DNA of 5,747 bases. Source: an uncultured Clostridia bacterium (lineage in GTDB: Bacteria; Bacillota; Clostridia; TANB77; CAG-508). The translations under genes and the position numbers were made by a program. Shown here one piece after another: positions 1-5,082 of the stretch. How positions within the stretch are numbered: the first letter of the stretch is position 1; each line of letters begins with the position of its first letter. The notes under the pieces were generated by a model. It made no database searches. It was not told where the DNA came from and saw nothing but the letters and a program-made list of their open reading frames with translations. Where the stretch lies: contig CAOXTD010000034.1 in assembly GCA_948560265.1 (NCBI GenBank), forward strand, positions 1-5,747, given 5' to 3'.

Positions 1-3
1 CAT

Positions 4-303
4 ATGGCAAAAGAGTTTCAGAAAACATTTTCTTCTCGTTTAGAGGAATTTGAAAATACTTTATTGTTTAATACAAATTCTTCTATTCATATAGAAATGC
101 CTGAGGAAGTTAAAGTATGGAATCAAAAGGCAAGTAAGATACAATCTCACTTTGACTTTGCTATTCCTAATTATATATTAGATGAAATAATAGAGCACGA
201 GGATAGTGTTTGCAAAGATAATTTATATTATCTAATTAATTGTGCTGTTATCAATAATAGAATAACACTTGAAAACGCAAAAAAAATTCGAGAAATATAT
301 TAA
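4..303 (+). CDS. Small hypothetical protein, possibly cut at the 5' end by the window edge
   Basis: I do not recognise this 99-residue protein. It is soluble-looking, with no signal peptide or membrane segment. It is mixed in charge, with Glu/Lys-rich stretches near the N-terminus (residues 1-20) and a probable helical C-terminal half (about residues 58-99) ending in a basic AKKIREIY tail. It has a single cysteine and no recognisable catalytic motif. The ATG at position 4 is the first possible start, but only three bases precede it, one in-frame CAT codon. No ribosome binding site can be seen, and the frame may simply continue upstream. The TAA stop lies in the loop of the hairpin at 282-315, so the terminator overlaps the last codons. 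The gene converges on ssrA. Codon use (AGA, TTA, AAA, ATA) is like that of the rest of the window. It is probably a real gene, with unknown function. Confidence 0.6.
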   Translation: MAKEFQKTFSSRLEEFENTLLFNTNSSIHIEMPEEVKVWNQKASKIQSHFDFAIPNYILDEIIEHEDSVCKDNLYYLINCAVINNRITLENAKKIREIY

Positions 304-315
304 TCTCGAATTTTT
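282..315. terminator. Bidirectional terminator between the first gene and ssrA
   Basis: A perfect 12-base inverted repeat, AAAAATTCGAGA (282-293) and TCTCGAATTTTT (304-315), encloses a 10-base loop. On the plus strand the stem ends in a T-run (311-315). On the minus strand the complement of the A-run at 279-286 gives eight Ts. It can therefore stop both the plus-strand gene, whose stop codon lies in the loop, and the convergent ssrA transcript. Confidence 0.85.
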
Positions 316-346
316 CATTTGCATCTAATTCGTAAATTACTATAAT

Positions 347-705
347 TGGTGGAGATGAGGGGAGTCGAACCCCTGTCCAATATTCTTTCCATATCAGCTT
401 CTCCGAGTGCAGTTTGTTCTCAAAATTCCCTTCTATCTAACCTAACAAACAAGCTTATATAGAAAGTAGCTATTTAAAGTTACCCACTGTTTCCATAACT
501 AAAAACAGGTTCGTTTCCCACTAGTCGTCGCCTTATCTAAAAGCGTAGGCACTTAAAGTAAGACGTCGCCGCAACTAAGCAGCGTATGCTAATTCTCTAT
601 TATCAGCGTTTAATTTAATTTCTCACATGATTTAAGTGGCCAAGTGAGAATCCACTACTCGCTACTGATACTTCTGGAGTACTGTCGAAGCCAAAATACA
701 TCCCC
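347..705 (-). ncRNA. ssrA: tmRNA (transfer-messenger RNA, ssrA)
   Basis: This is the 359-nt RNA of trans-translation. Charged with alanine and bound to SmpB, it enters ribosomes stalled on broken mRNAs, adds a degradation tag and releases them. The 5' end GGGGATG (705 downwards) pairs with CATCTCC before the discriminator A and an encoded CCA (347-349), forming the seven-pair tRNA-like acceptor stem. The T arm GACAGGGGTTCGACTCCCC lies next to it. The 5' domain carries the typical GGCTTCGACAG block. The internal tag frame is at 575-607. Length and order fit one-piece bacterial tmRNA, and the two halves are not permuted. A sigma-A promoter lies about 14 bases upstream of the mature 5' end, so a short leader must be removed, presumably by RNase P. 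The hairpin at 282-315 terminates it. Pseudoknots were not folded in detail. Confidence 0.97.
575..607 (-). other. tmRNA tag-peptide reading frame (ADNRELAYAA, stop TAG)
   Basis: Read on the minus strand from GCT at 607, the frame encodes ten residues, ADNRELAYAA, and then a TAG stop. With the alanine carried by tmRNA itself, the added tag would be A-ADNRELAYAA. The ADN start and hydrophobic-Ala-Ala end match clostridial tags in style, but the last four residues are AYAA rather than the usual ALAA or AIAA. The resume codon is inferred. The codon before it is AAC, so a tag one residue longer is possible. Confidence 0.8.
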
Positions 706-725
706 ATATATAGACTGTATATTTA

Positions 726-754
726 ATTATAGCTTATTTATAAAAAAATAACAA
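726..754 (-). promoter_or_regulatory. Sigma-A-type promoter of ssrA
   Basis: On the minus strand TTGTTA (754-749) is followed by a 17-base spacer and a perfect TATAAT (731-726). The predicted start is near 719, about 14 bases before the mature tmRNA 5' end. No other candidate of this quality lies between ssrA and the tRNA gene. Confidence 0.85.
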
Positions 755-775
755 GTAAAATTTATGAAAAAAGCA

Positions 776-804
776 TTGCACATTTTATAAAACTATGCTA
801 ATAT
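776..804 (+). promoter_or_regulatory. Sigma-A-type promoter of tRNA-Trp with extended -10
   Basis: TTGCAC (776-781), a 17-base spacer and TAATAT (799-804), preceded by TGC, give an extended -10 (TGnTAATAT). The predicted start is near 811, about 20 bases before the tRNA. The hexamer TATAAT at 802-807 would need a 20-base spacer and is less likely. The promoter diverges from that of ssrA, with 21 bases between the two -35 boxes. Confidence 0.8.
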
Positions 805-831
805 AATATATGTAGTTTTACTTAAACATTT

Positions 832-906
832 AGGGGTATAGTGTTAATGGTAGCACATCGGTCTCCAAAACCGCCTGTGAGGGTTCGAATCCTTCTACCC
901 CTGCCA
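832..906 (+). tRNA. tRNA-Trp (anticodon CCA)
   Basis: The 75-nt gene folds as a full cloverleaf. The acceptor stem is AGGGGTA paired with TACCCCT. The D stem is GTGT/GCAC. The anticodon loop is CTCCAAA with CCA at positions 34-36. The T arm is GAGGG-TTCGAAT-CCTTC. The discriminator is G73, as expected for tRNA-Trp, and the 3' CCA is encoded. The top pair of the anticodon stem is a U27-C43 mismatch, which other positions do not compensate; the rest of the stem is sound. The gene is a single unit with its own promoter and terminator. Confidence 0.97.
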
Positions 907-908
907 TT

Positions 909-937
909 ATCACTAGTCTTAAACTAGTGATTTTTTT
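909..937 (+). terminator. Terminator of tRNA-Trp
   Basis: The nine-base stem ATCACTAGT (909-917) / ACTAGTGAT (923-931) has a five-base loop and runs into seven Ts (931-937). It lies two bases after the encoded CCA. It is also the last thing before gtrA, which has no clear promoter of its own in the 26 bases that follow. Confidence 0.9.
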
Positions 938-953
938 ATATTAAATTTTATGT

Positions 954-958
954 GGAGA
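954..958 (+). promoter_or_regulatory. Ribosome binding site that fixes the gtrA start at 964
   Basis: GGAGA (954-958) stands five bases before the ATG at 964. An in-frame GTG at 952 would add four residues, but it overlaps this site and has no ribosome binding site of its own at a proper distance. ATG 964 is therefore the better start. Confidence 0.75.
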
Positions 959-963
959 AAAAT

Positions 964-1413
964 ATGGAAAAATTAAAAACACTTATCAAAAAAGTATGTA
1001 ATAAAGAAGTCTTCTCTTATCTTATTTTTGGAGTCTTAACTACTCTTGTCAATATCATCATTTCTTATTTACTAAAAGCATTTTGTCATGTAGAAGGAAA
1101 TATTGCAAGTACTATTGGAATTATCTGTTCTATCCTCTTTGCTTATTTTACCAATCGTAAATGGGTATTTCATTCTGAGGCACATACCGTTAAAGACAAA
1201 TGGATTGAATTCGGTAAGTTTATTTTAGGTAGAGTATTTACTATGGTAATAGAAATTGTAGGAGTGTTTCTATTAAATGATGTTATTCACTCCTTCTACG
1301 AAATGTTTAATGATAACATGGCCTATCTAATTAACAAAGTTTTAATTACTATTATTGTTATTATCTTAAATTTCTTTATCAGTAAATTCTTCGCCTTTAA
1401 AAAGGAAAACTAA
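964..1413 (+). CDS. GtrA-family four-helix membrane protein
   Basis: This is a 149-residue integral membrane protein of the GtrA family. Members are thought to help move lipid-linked sugars across the membrane for decoration of cell-wall or surface polymers. The family assignment comes from sequence; the substrate is unknown. Four hydrophobic segments lie near residues 17-38, 46-64, 84-106 and 121-143. Family marks are FGVLTTLVN in the first helix, NRKWVF (64-69) after the second, and NFFISKFFAF near the end, a variant of the usual N-x3-SKxxxF. Length and helix count are normal and the gene is intact. ATG 964 is chosen for its ribosome binding site. The next gene follows 37 bases later on the same strand, so the two may share a transcript. 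That would link a polymer-decoration protein to a wall peptidase. No glycosyltransferase partner is in the window. Confidence 0.9.
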   Translation: MEKLKTLIKKVCNKEVFSYLIFGVLTTLVNIIISYLLKAFCHVEGNIASTIGIICSILFAYFTNRKWVFHSEAHTVKDKWIEFGKFILGRVFTMVIEIVGVFLLNDVIHSFYEMFNDNMAYLINKVLITIIVIILNFFISKFFAFKKEN

Positions 1414-1450
1414 AATATTATCGGGGGCTAAAAAACGGAGGTATTGTTAT

Positions 1451-2043
1451 ATGTCTAGTAGTTTTTTCAAGCCCCTTTATTATTTCTTTTTTATTCTTAT
1501 CTTTCTTATTCTCTTTATTTCTTGTTTCTTTGGTCCTACCATTCTTGACAGTTCTTCTTTTGATGATACCTATTATTCTCTTGACTTGTCTCAAGAATAT
1601 GTATGGCCTACTCCTCGGTTATACCTATATCACCTCTCCTTTTGGCTATCGTGGTCTTCCAACTGCTGGTGCTACTTCTTACCATGCAGGTGTGGATATT
1701 GGCGCACCTGAAGGAACTAAATTTATTGCTATTTGTGATGGTAAAATTACCTTCACAGGATTTCTAGGTGGTGGAGGCTACACCATTACCCTTTCAGTTA
1801 ACAATATGAAAATTACTTATTGTCACGTTTCTCCTATCTATATCGTCCAAAAAGGTGATACTGTAAAAAAAGGAGATGTAATTGGCTCTGTTGGACCTAA
1901 AAATGTATATGGGGTACCTCGGCAATCAATACTATGACGAAAATGGTAATCCCACAAATGGTGCTACCACTGGTCCACATTTACATCTAGGCGTGCGTAT
2001 TGATGAAAAATATATCAACCCTATGAATCTATTTGAAGAATAG
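1451..2043 (+). CDS. Membrane-anchored M23 (LytM-type) peptidase read through two +1 frameshifts
   Basis: The reconstructed 196-residue protein joins 1451-1615, 1617-1919 and 1921-2043. Residues 8-30 form a very hydrophobic N-terminal anchor rich in Phe, Ile and Leu. A short linker leads to an M23 zinc-endopeptidase domain that would cut peptide bridges of peptidoglycan outside the membrane. Domain marks are WPTPGYTYITSPFGYR at the start, HAGVDIGAP (the zinc His and Asp of HxxxD), YCHVSP, KKGDVIGSVG, and near the end GPHLHLGV (the HxH motif), then INPMNLF. The start is supported by GGAGG at 1437-1441, nine bases before the ATG. Without a shift the product is 86 residues with no enzyme domain. 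With only the first shift it stops at 1937 and lacks HxH. Activity would need both. Both shift points are CCTCGG, where dropping one C restores Pro-Gly. No other stop or indel is seen. A pseudogene or base-calling errors are alternatives. Confidence 0.8.
1613..1619 (+). other. Frameshift site 1 in the M23 gene (CCT C GGT)
   Basis: The upstream frame reads W-P-T-P and then CGG, giving Arg and a non-homologous tail that stops at 1711. Skipping C1616 gives CCT GGT, Pro-Gly, and continues into YTYITSPFGYR, the canonical start of the M23 domain. The extra base could equally be assigned to a neighbour in TCCTC. No Shine-Dalgarno-like stimulator is evident just upstream. Confidence 0.75.
1917..1923 (+). 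other. Frameshift site 2 in the M23 gene (CCT C GGC)
   Basis: The middle frame reads Y-G-V-P, then CGG and a stop at 1935-1937. Skipping C1920 gives CCT GGC, Pro-Gly, and continues into NQYYDENGNPTNGATTGPHLH with the HxH zinc motif. The hexamer is the same as at site 1. A GGGG run (1911-1914) lies two bases before the CCT, a spacing close to that of the Shine-Dalgarno-like stimulator in the prfB +1 frameshift site. Confidence 0.75.
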
Positions 2044-2072
2044 AAAAAGAAGATATTGTTACATATCTTCTT
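2044..2072 (-). terminator. Terminator of the efp operon, between convergent genes
   Basis: AAGAAGATAT (2047-2056) and ATATCTTCTT (2063-2072) form a ten-pair stem with a six-base loop. On the minus strand the stem runs into TTTTTC, so it best serves the CD1247-like gene, whose stop codon (2059-2061) lies in the loop. On the plus strand it follows the M23 stop by three bases, but only a weak T-rich tail follows, so termination there may be poor. Confidence 0.7.
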
Positions 2073-2592
2073 CATTGCTATTTTCTTCATCTAATTCTTC
2101 TTTTTCTACTATTGGCATTTCTGGTTCTATTGCTAACTCTTCTGCCAATTCCGTACTACAATCATGTCCACAACCAGAACAATTATGAGTACATTCTTCT
2201 TCATCACCATTCCAGTCTAATTCTATCATATTATGACATTCTGGACACTCAACTTCTGTATTAACATCACTGCTAATATTGGTTGTAAACTCATGATTAC
2301 AGTATGGGCACATGATATCAAATTCATAAGACTCTTCATCTTCATAAATATCACTTTCAATACCATCTACTGCTTTTTGAATTTTAGACATTCTATCATC
2401 AATTTGTTTTTGCTGTTCTTCTACTTCTTTAATTCTTAAATCTGTTAAGTACGTTAAACGATCAATAACATCCATAAACATCATTGAAAGTTCTTGGAAT
2501 TTTTCAATTACAAACTCTTTATCTTTTTCATCTTTGATATTAGCTTGTAAATCTTTCATAATTTGTTGATAGCGATTGCTCAATTCTGACAT
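2059..2592 (-). CDS. CD1247-like protein: N-terminal coiled coil, zinc ribbon and extra Cys cluster
   Basis: This 177-residue protein resembles the clostridial CD1247 N-terminal-domain family, which is often found next to efp. Its function is unknown. Residues 1-80 are charged and helical, with a likely coiled coil about 24-75. CPYC (95-98) and CPEC (116-119) make a zinc-ribbon pair. A second cluster, C134-x3-C138-x2-C141-x3-C145, with His136 and His143 between, could hold another metal. The tail (about 147-177) is rich in Glu and Asp and probably disordered. It has no membrane segment or signal peptide. The gene follows efp by 21 bases on the same strand and ends in the shared terminator, so it is the last gene of that transcript. 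The start ATG has the purine-rich GGAAGGGAAG upstream, which is adequate but not ideal. The family call rests on recognised domain order and neighbourhood. Confidence 0.8.
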   Translation of the reverse strand: MSELSNRYQQIMKDLQANIKDEKDKEFVIEKFQELSMMFMDVIDRLTYLTDLRIKEVEEQQKQIDDRMSKIQKAVDGIESDIYEDEESYEFDIMCPYCNHEFTTNISSDVNTEVECPECHNMIELDWNGDEEECTHNCSGCGHDCSTELAEELAIEPEMPIVEKEELDEENSNEEDM

Positions 2593-2613
2593 CTTGTCAT
2601 CTTCCCTTCCAAA

Positions 2614-3180
2614 TTAAACTCTTTCCATATACTCCCCAGTTCTAGTATCAATGCGAATCACATCTCCAATATTAACAAACATTGGAACTGAAATCTCATA
2701 GCCATTTTCTAGTGTAGCAGGTTTTCCTGAAGTAGTTGTTGTGTTACCAGCAAATCCTGGTTCTGTATATGTAACTTCTAATTCAACAAACATTGGTGGT
2801 TCTACTGAAAATACATTTCCCTTATAAGAAAGAATTTTTACATTCATATTCTCTTTTAAGAACTTTAAGCTATCACCAAGTTGGTCTTTATTTAATGGTA
2901 ATTGTTCATATGTTTCATTATCCATAAAGTAATAAATTCCACCATCTTCATATAAATATTGCATTTCTTTCTTTTCAATTTCTGCTGCTGGATATTTATC
3001 AGATGGGTTAAAAGTTTTTTCTAAAACTGCCCCTGTAATTACATTTCTAATTTTTGTTCTTACAAAAGCTGAACCCTTGCCTGGTTTTACGTGTTGGAAT
3101 TCTACTACTTTGAATACATTTCCTTCCATTTCAAATGTTGTTCCATTTCTAAAATCTCCTGCCATATATACTTCTGCCAT
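2614..3180 (-). CDS. efp: Translation elongation factor P
   Basis: EF-P binds ribosomes stalled on proline runs between the P and E sites and helps form the peptide bond. The 188-residue protein has the full three-domain layout: an N-terminal KOW-like domain opening with AGDFRNGTTFE, two OB domains, and the conserved end VIRIDTRTGEYMERV. The loop KPGKG (32-36) carries Lys35, the residue that is modified in many bacteria. Which modification is used here cannot be seen. The start at ATG 3180 is set by AAAGGGG (3189-3195), eight bases upstream. A TTG at 3198 overlaps that site and is rejected. The N-terminus MAEVYM is a few residues longer than the common M-x-x-AGDFR start, and an internal ATG at residue 6 is also possible. 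The gene has its own promoter (3227-3255) besides possible readthrough from the Xaa-Pro peptidase gene. Confidence 0.97.
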   Translation of the reverse strand: MAEVYMAGDFRNGTTFEMEGNVFKVVEFQHVKPGKGSAFVRTKIRNVITGAVLEKTFNPSDKYPAAEIEKKEMQYLYEDGGIYYFMDNETYEQLPLNKDQLGDSLKFLKENMNVKILSYKGNVFSVEPPMFVELEVTYTEPGFAGNTTTTSGKPATLENGYEISVPMFVNIGDVIRIDTRTGEYMERV

Positions 3181-3188
3181 AATGTTTT

Positions 3189-3195
3189 CCCCTTT
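3189..3195 (-). promoter_or_regulatory. Ribosome binding site that fixes the efp start at 3180
   Basis: AAAGGGG on the minus strand lies eight bases before the ATG at 3180. It overlaps the codons that a start at TTG 3198 would translate, which argues for the shorter protein. Confidence 0.75.
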
Positions 3196-3226
3196 CAAAT
3201 TTGTTATTATTCTTAAAATCTTTACT

Positions 3227-3255
3227 ATTATACACTATTTCTACCTAAAAATCAA
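3227..3255 (-). promoter_or_regulatory. Sigma-A-type promoter of efp
   Basis: TTGATT (3255-3250), a 17-base spacer and a perfect TATAAT (3232-3227) lie on the minus strand in the 87-base gap after the Xaa-Pro peptidase gene. The predicted start is near 3220, giving a leader of about 40 bases. No terminator separates it from the gene before, so efp and the CD1247-like gene can be made both alone and with the longer operon. Confidence 0.85.
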
Positions 3256-3267
3256 CATTCTTATTTG

Positions 3268-4335
3268 TTAATTATCTACTATAATATAATTCTTATCCGA
3301 TTTTGTTAAATTTATACAACCAGTTTTTGTAATTAATACCGTGTCTTCTATTCTAATTCCAAATTCTCCTGGTAAATAAATACCAGGTTCATCTGTCACT
3401 ACCATATTTTCTTTTAAAACATTATCATTCTTTCCACTAATGTATGGAATTTCATGAATATCTAGTCCCACTCCATGTCCTAAACTATGTATCAAATTAT
3501 GCCCATATAATTTAAAATCATTTTCTACATTACGGGATAAATTTCGGATAATCGCACCTTCTTTCATATCTTCTAAAGTTTGCAATTGGTCCTTTAACAC
3601 CAAATCATAAATTGGTTTCATTCTATCTGGCACATATCCTGCAAATATAGTTCTTGTCATATCAGAACAATACCCCTGATATTTACAGCCAAAATCAATG
3701 GTAATTGGATCACCTTTTTCTATTGTTTTCTCCGTTGTAATAGCATGTGGCTTAGAAGAATTTTTTCCTGATGCTACAATGGTTTCAAAAGCAAGTCCAT
3801 CTGCCCCATTTCTTAGAAAATAGCTTTCTATCTCATAAGCAATTTCCTTTTCTGTCATTCCTATTTTGATAAATTTCTGTAAATGCTCAAAACACGCATC
3901 TGTTAATTCACAGGCCTTCTGGATTTTCGCAATCTCTTCTTCATCTTTTACCATTCTTTGCTTTTCTATCATGTTTTCTGTTTCTTCAAAATTATTCACT
4001 TTATATCTTTGCATATAGTTTTTATACTGTGCATAAGTAATATAATTTTCTTCAAACCCAACATTCTCGCAAAATGAGAAGAAATTTTCATAGTCATAAG
4101 GGCTAATATCTGTAAAATTAGAAATGATAATTTCATCATCTATCGTAACTGTGCTATGTACATCTTCTATATATCTGCTATCTGTAATGTAGTGATTTTC
4201 TTTACGCGTAATTAATAACACCCCTTCGGCATTAATTCCTGTTAAATACCTAATATTGATAGGGTTGGAAACAATCATTCCTTGCATGTCTAATCCACGC
4301 ATTTTTTCTCTTAACCACTTAATTTTTGGGTTCAT
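3268..4335 (-). CDS. Xaa-Pro aminopeptidase, M24B family
   Basis: This cytoplasmic metallopeptidase family removes an N-terminal residue that precedes proline. The 355-residue protein has the creatinase-like N-terminal domain (about 1-125) and the pita-bread catalytic domain (about 130-355). All five metal ligands are present: Asp214 (TIDFG), Asp225 (CSDMTRT), His287 (LGHGVG), Glu316 (TDEPGIY) and Glu330 (IRIEDT). The supporting His294 (DIHEIP) is also there. Length is normal for the short bacterial Xaa-Pro peptidases. ATG 4335 is preferred because AGGTGGTG (4342-4349) stands six bases upstream. The in-frame GTG at 4347 lies inside that site. The gene follows the prepilin peptidase gene by 19 bases, so the two are cotranscribed, and it precedes efp, a common clostridial arrangement. 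Prolidase activity on dipeptides is an alternative that sequence alone does not exclude. Confidence 0.93.
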   Translation of the reverse strand: MNPKIKWLREKMRGLDMQGMIVSNPINIRYLTGINAEGVLLITRKENHYITDSRYIEDVHSTVTIDDEIIISNFTDISPYDYENFFSFCENVGFEENYITYAQYKNYMQRYKVNNFEETENMIEKQRMVKDEEEIAKIQKACELTDACFEHLQKFIKIGMTEKEIAYEIESYFLRNGADGLAFETIVASGKNSSKPHAITTEKTIEKGDPITIDFGCKYQGYCSDMTRTIFAGYVPDRMKPIYDLVLKDQLQTLEDMKEGAIIRNLSRNVENDFKLYGHNLIHSLGHGVGLDIHEIPYISGKNDNVLKENMVVTDEPGIYLPGEFGIRIEDTVLITKTGCINLTKSDKNYIIVDN

Positions 4336-4341
4336 AAAAAT

Positions 4342-4349
4342 CACCACCT
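4342..4349 (-). promoter_or_regulatory. Ribosome binding site that fixes the Xaa-Pro peptidase start at 4335
   Basis: AGGTGGTG on the minus strand stands six bases before the ATG at 4335. It contains the in-frame GTG at 4347, so that GTG is more likely part of the binding site than a start codon. Confidence 0.7.
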
Positions 4350-4354
4350 AAAAT

Positions 4355-5065
4355 TTAACCTTGGTACATTCCCAAAGTAAATATCTTTAATAAAATCGTT
4401 AATAGCAAATCATAAGGTGTAAAAACAACTATGAAGGTTGCTATTACAATAAATGGTCCAAAAGGTATATAATCATTTTTTCGTTTAATAATCAAAATTG
4501 GTAAACTGATAATGGCTGCTATTAGAAAAGATAGTACAGAAACCATAAGAATTGCTTTCCAACCTAAAACTAATCCTAATGCTCCCATTAATTTCACATC
4601 TCCAAAGCCCATTGCTTCTTTTCCAGCAATCCAGCCGCCAATAACAGTAATGAGTAGAAAAATTCCTCCACCAACTAATGCACCAATTACACTTTCAATA
4701 ATGGTATTTATTCCTGAACTCACATTTATGATAACATTTAGAAATGTAAACAATAGTCCAATTTCTAAAATAGTTAAATTCAAACGATTTGGAATGATTT
4801 GCAATTTATAGTCTATACAAAATGCAGATAATAATATCGGTACTAAAGCTGCATATTTAAAGAAATCTATACTTATGTTAAAAGTATATAATAAACCTAG
4901 GTACATTACAGCTGTAATTACCATTAATAAATAGTTTGGCTTAAAATGCCTCATATATTCTGTAAAAAACTCTTTGCATACTATTTTTTGGTATTCTGGT
5001 AAACGTTTATTGCACCAGTCTATCACTTGCCCGATTAGTAATCCTGCTACTCCGTACAGCAACAT
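4355..5065 (-). CDS. A24-family prepilin peptidase
   Basis: This 236-residue membrane aspartic protease is of the type IV prepilin peptidase / TadV type, which trims the leader of prepilins or pseudopilins at the inner face of the membrane. The two catalytic Asp residues are in FCIDYKLQIIPN (Asp85) and GFGDVKL (Asp156, the GxGD motif). About seven hydrophobic segments are visible. The N-terminal GLLIGQVIDWCNKRLPE matches the start of the usual N-terminal domain, but the region after it is short and lacks the two CxxC pairs of PilD-type enzymes. It is therefore probably a cleaving enzyme without the metal-binding N-methylation module. No pilin or pilus-assembly gene is in the window, so its substrate must lie elsewhere. 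No Shine-Dalgarno sequence precedes the ATG, and the gap to yqeG is only 17 bases of A/T, so translation may be weak or coupled. Confidence 0.9.
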   Translation of the reverse strand: MLLYGVAGLLIGQVIDWCNKRLPEYQKIVCKEFFTEYMRHFKPNYLLMVITAVMYLGLLYTFNISIDFFKYAALVPILLSAFCIDYKLQIIPNRLNLTILEIGLLFTFLNVIINVSSGINTIIESVIGALVGGGIFLLITVIGGWIAGKEAMGFGDVKLMGALGLVLGWKAILMVSVLSFLIAAIISLPILIIKRKNDYIPFGPFIVIATFIVVFTPYDLLLTILLKIFTLGMYQG

Positions 5066-5082
5066 AAATTAAAATATGAATA

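Noticed and set aside
706..831. Possible riboswitch or T-box between ssrA and tRNA-Trp
   Set aside because: The stretch is fully accounted for by two divergent promoters with short leaders. No conserved leader structure or specifier hairpin is seen.
1530..1937. A separate 135-residue protein starting at ATG 1530
   Set aside because: Its first 25 or so residues overlap the membrane anchor of the M23 gene in another frame, there is no ribosome binding site, and it lacks the HxH motif. It is better read as the middle segment of the M23 protein.
2233..2439. Plus-strand open frame opposite the CD1247-like gene
   Set aside because: It is rich in Phe, Ile and Asn, as expected from the complement of an acidic, Lys-rich gene. 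It has no ribosome binding site and no homology that I recognise.
3181..3198. TTG start for efp, six residues upstream
   Set aside because: It would translate through the AAAGGGG site that sits at the right distance from ATG 3180, and the added residues are not found in EF-P.
3077..3271. Plus-strand open frame across the start of efp
   Set aside because: It lies antisense to efp and its promoter, has no ribosome binding site, and its hydrophobic tail is just the complement of an A/T-rich intergenic stretch.
4512..4811. Plus-strand open frame opposite the prepilin peptidase gene
   Set aside because: It is the antisense of a clear membrane protein with catalytic motifs, and it lacks domain features or a ribosome binding site.
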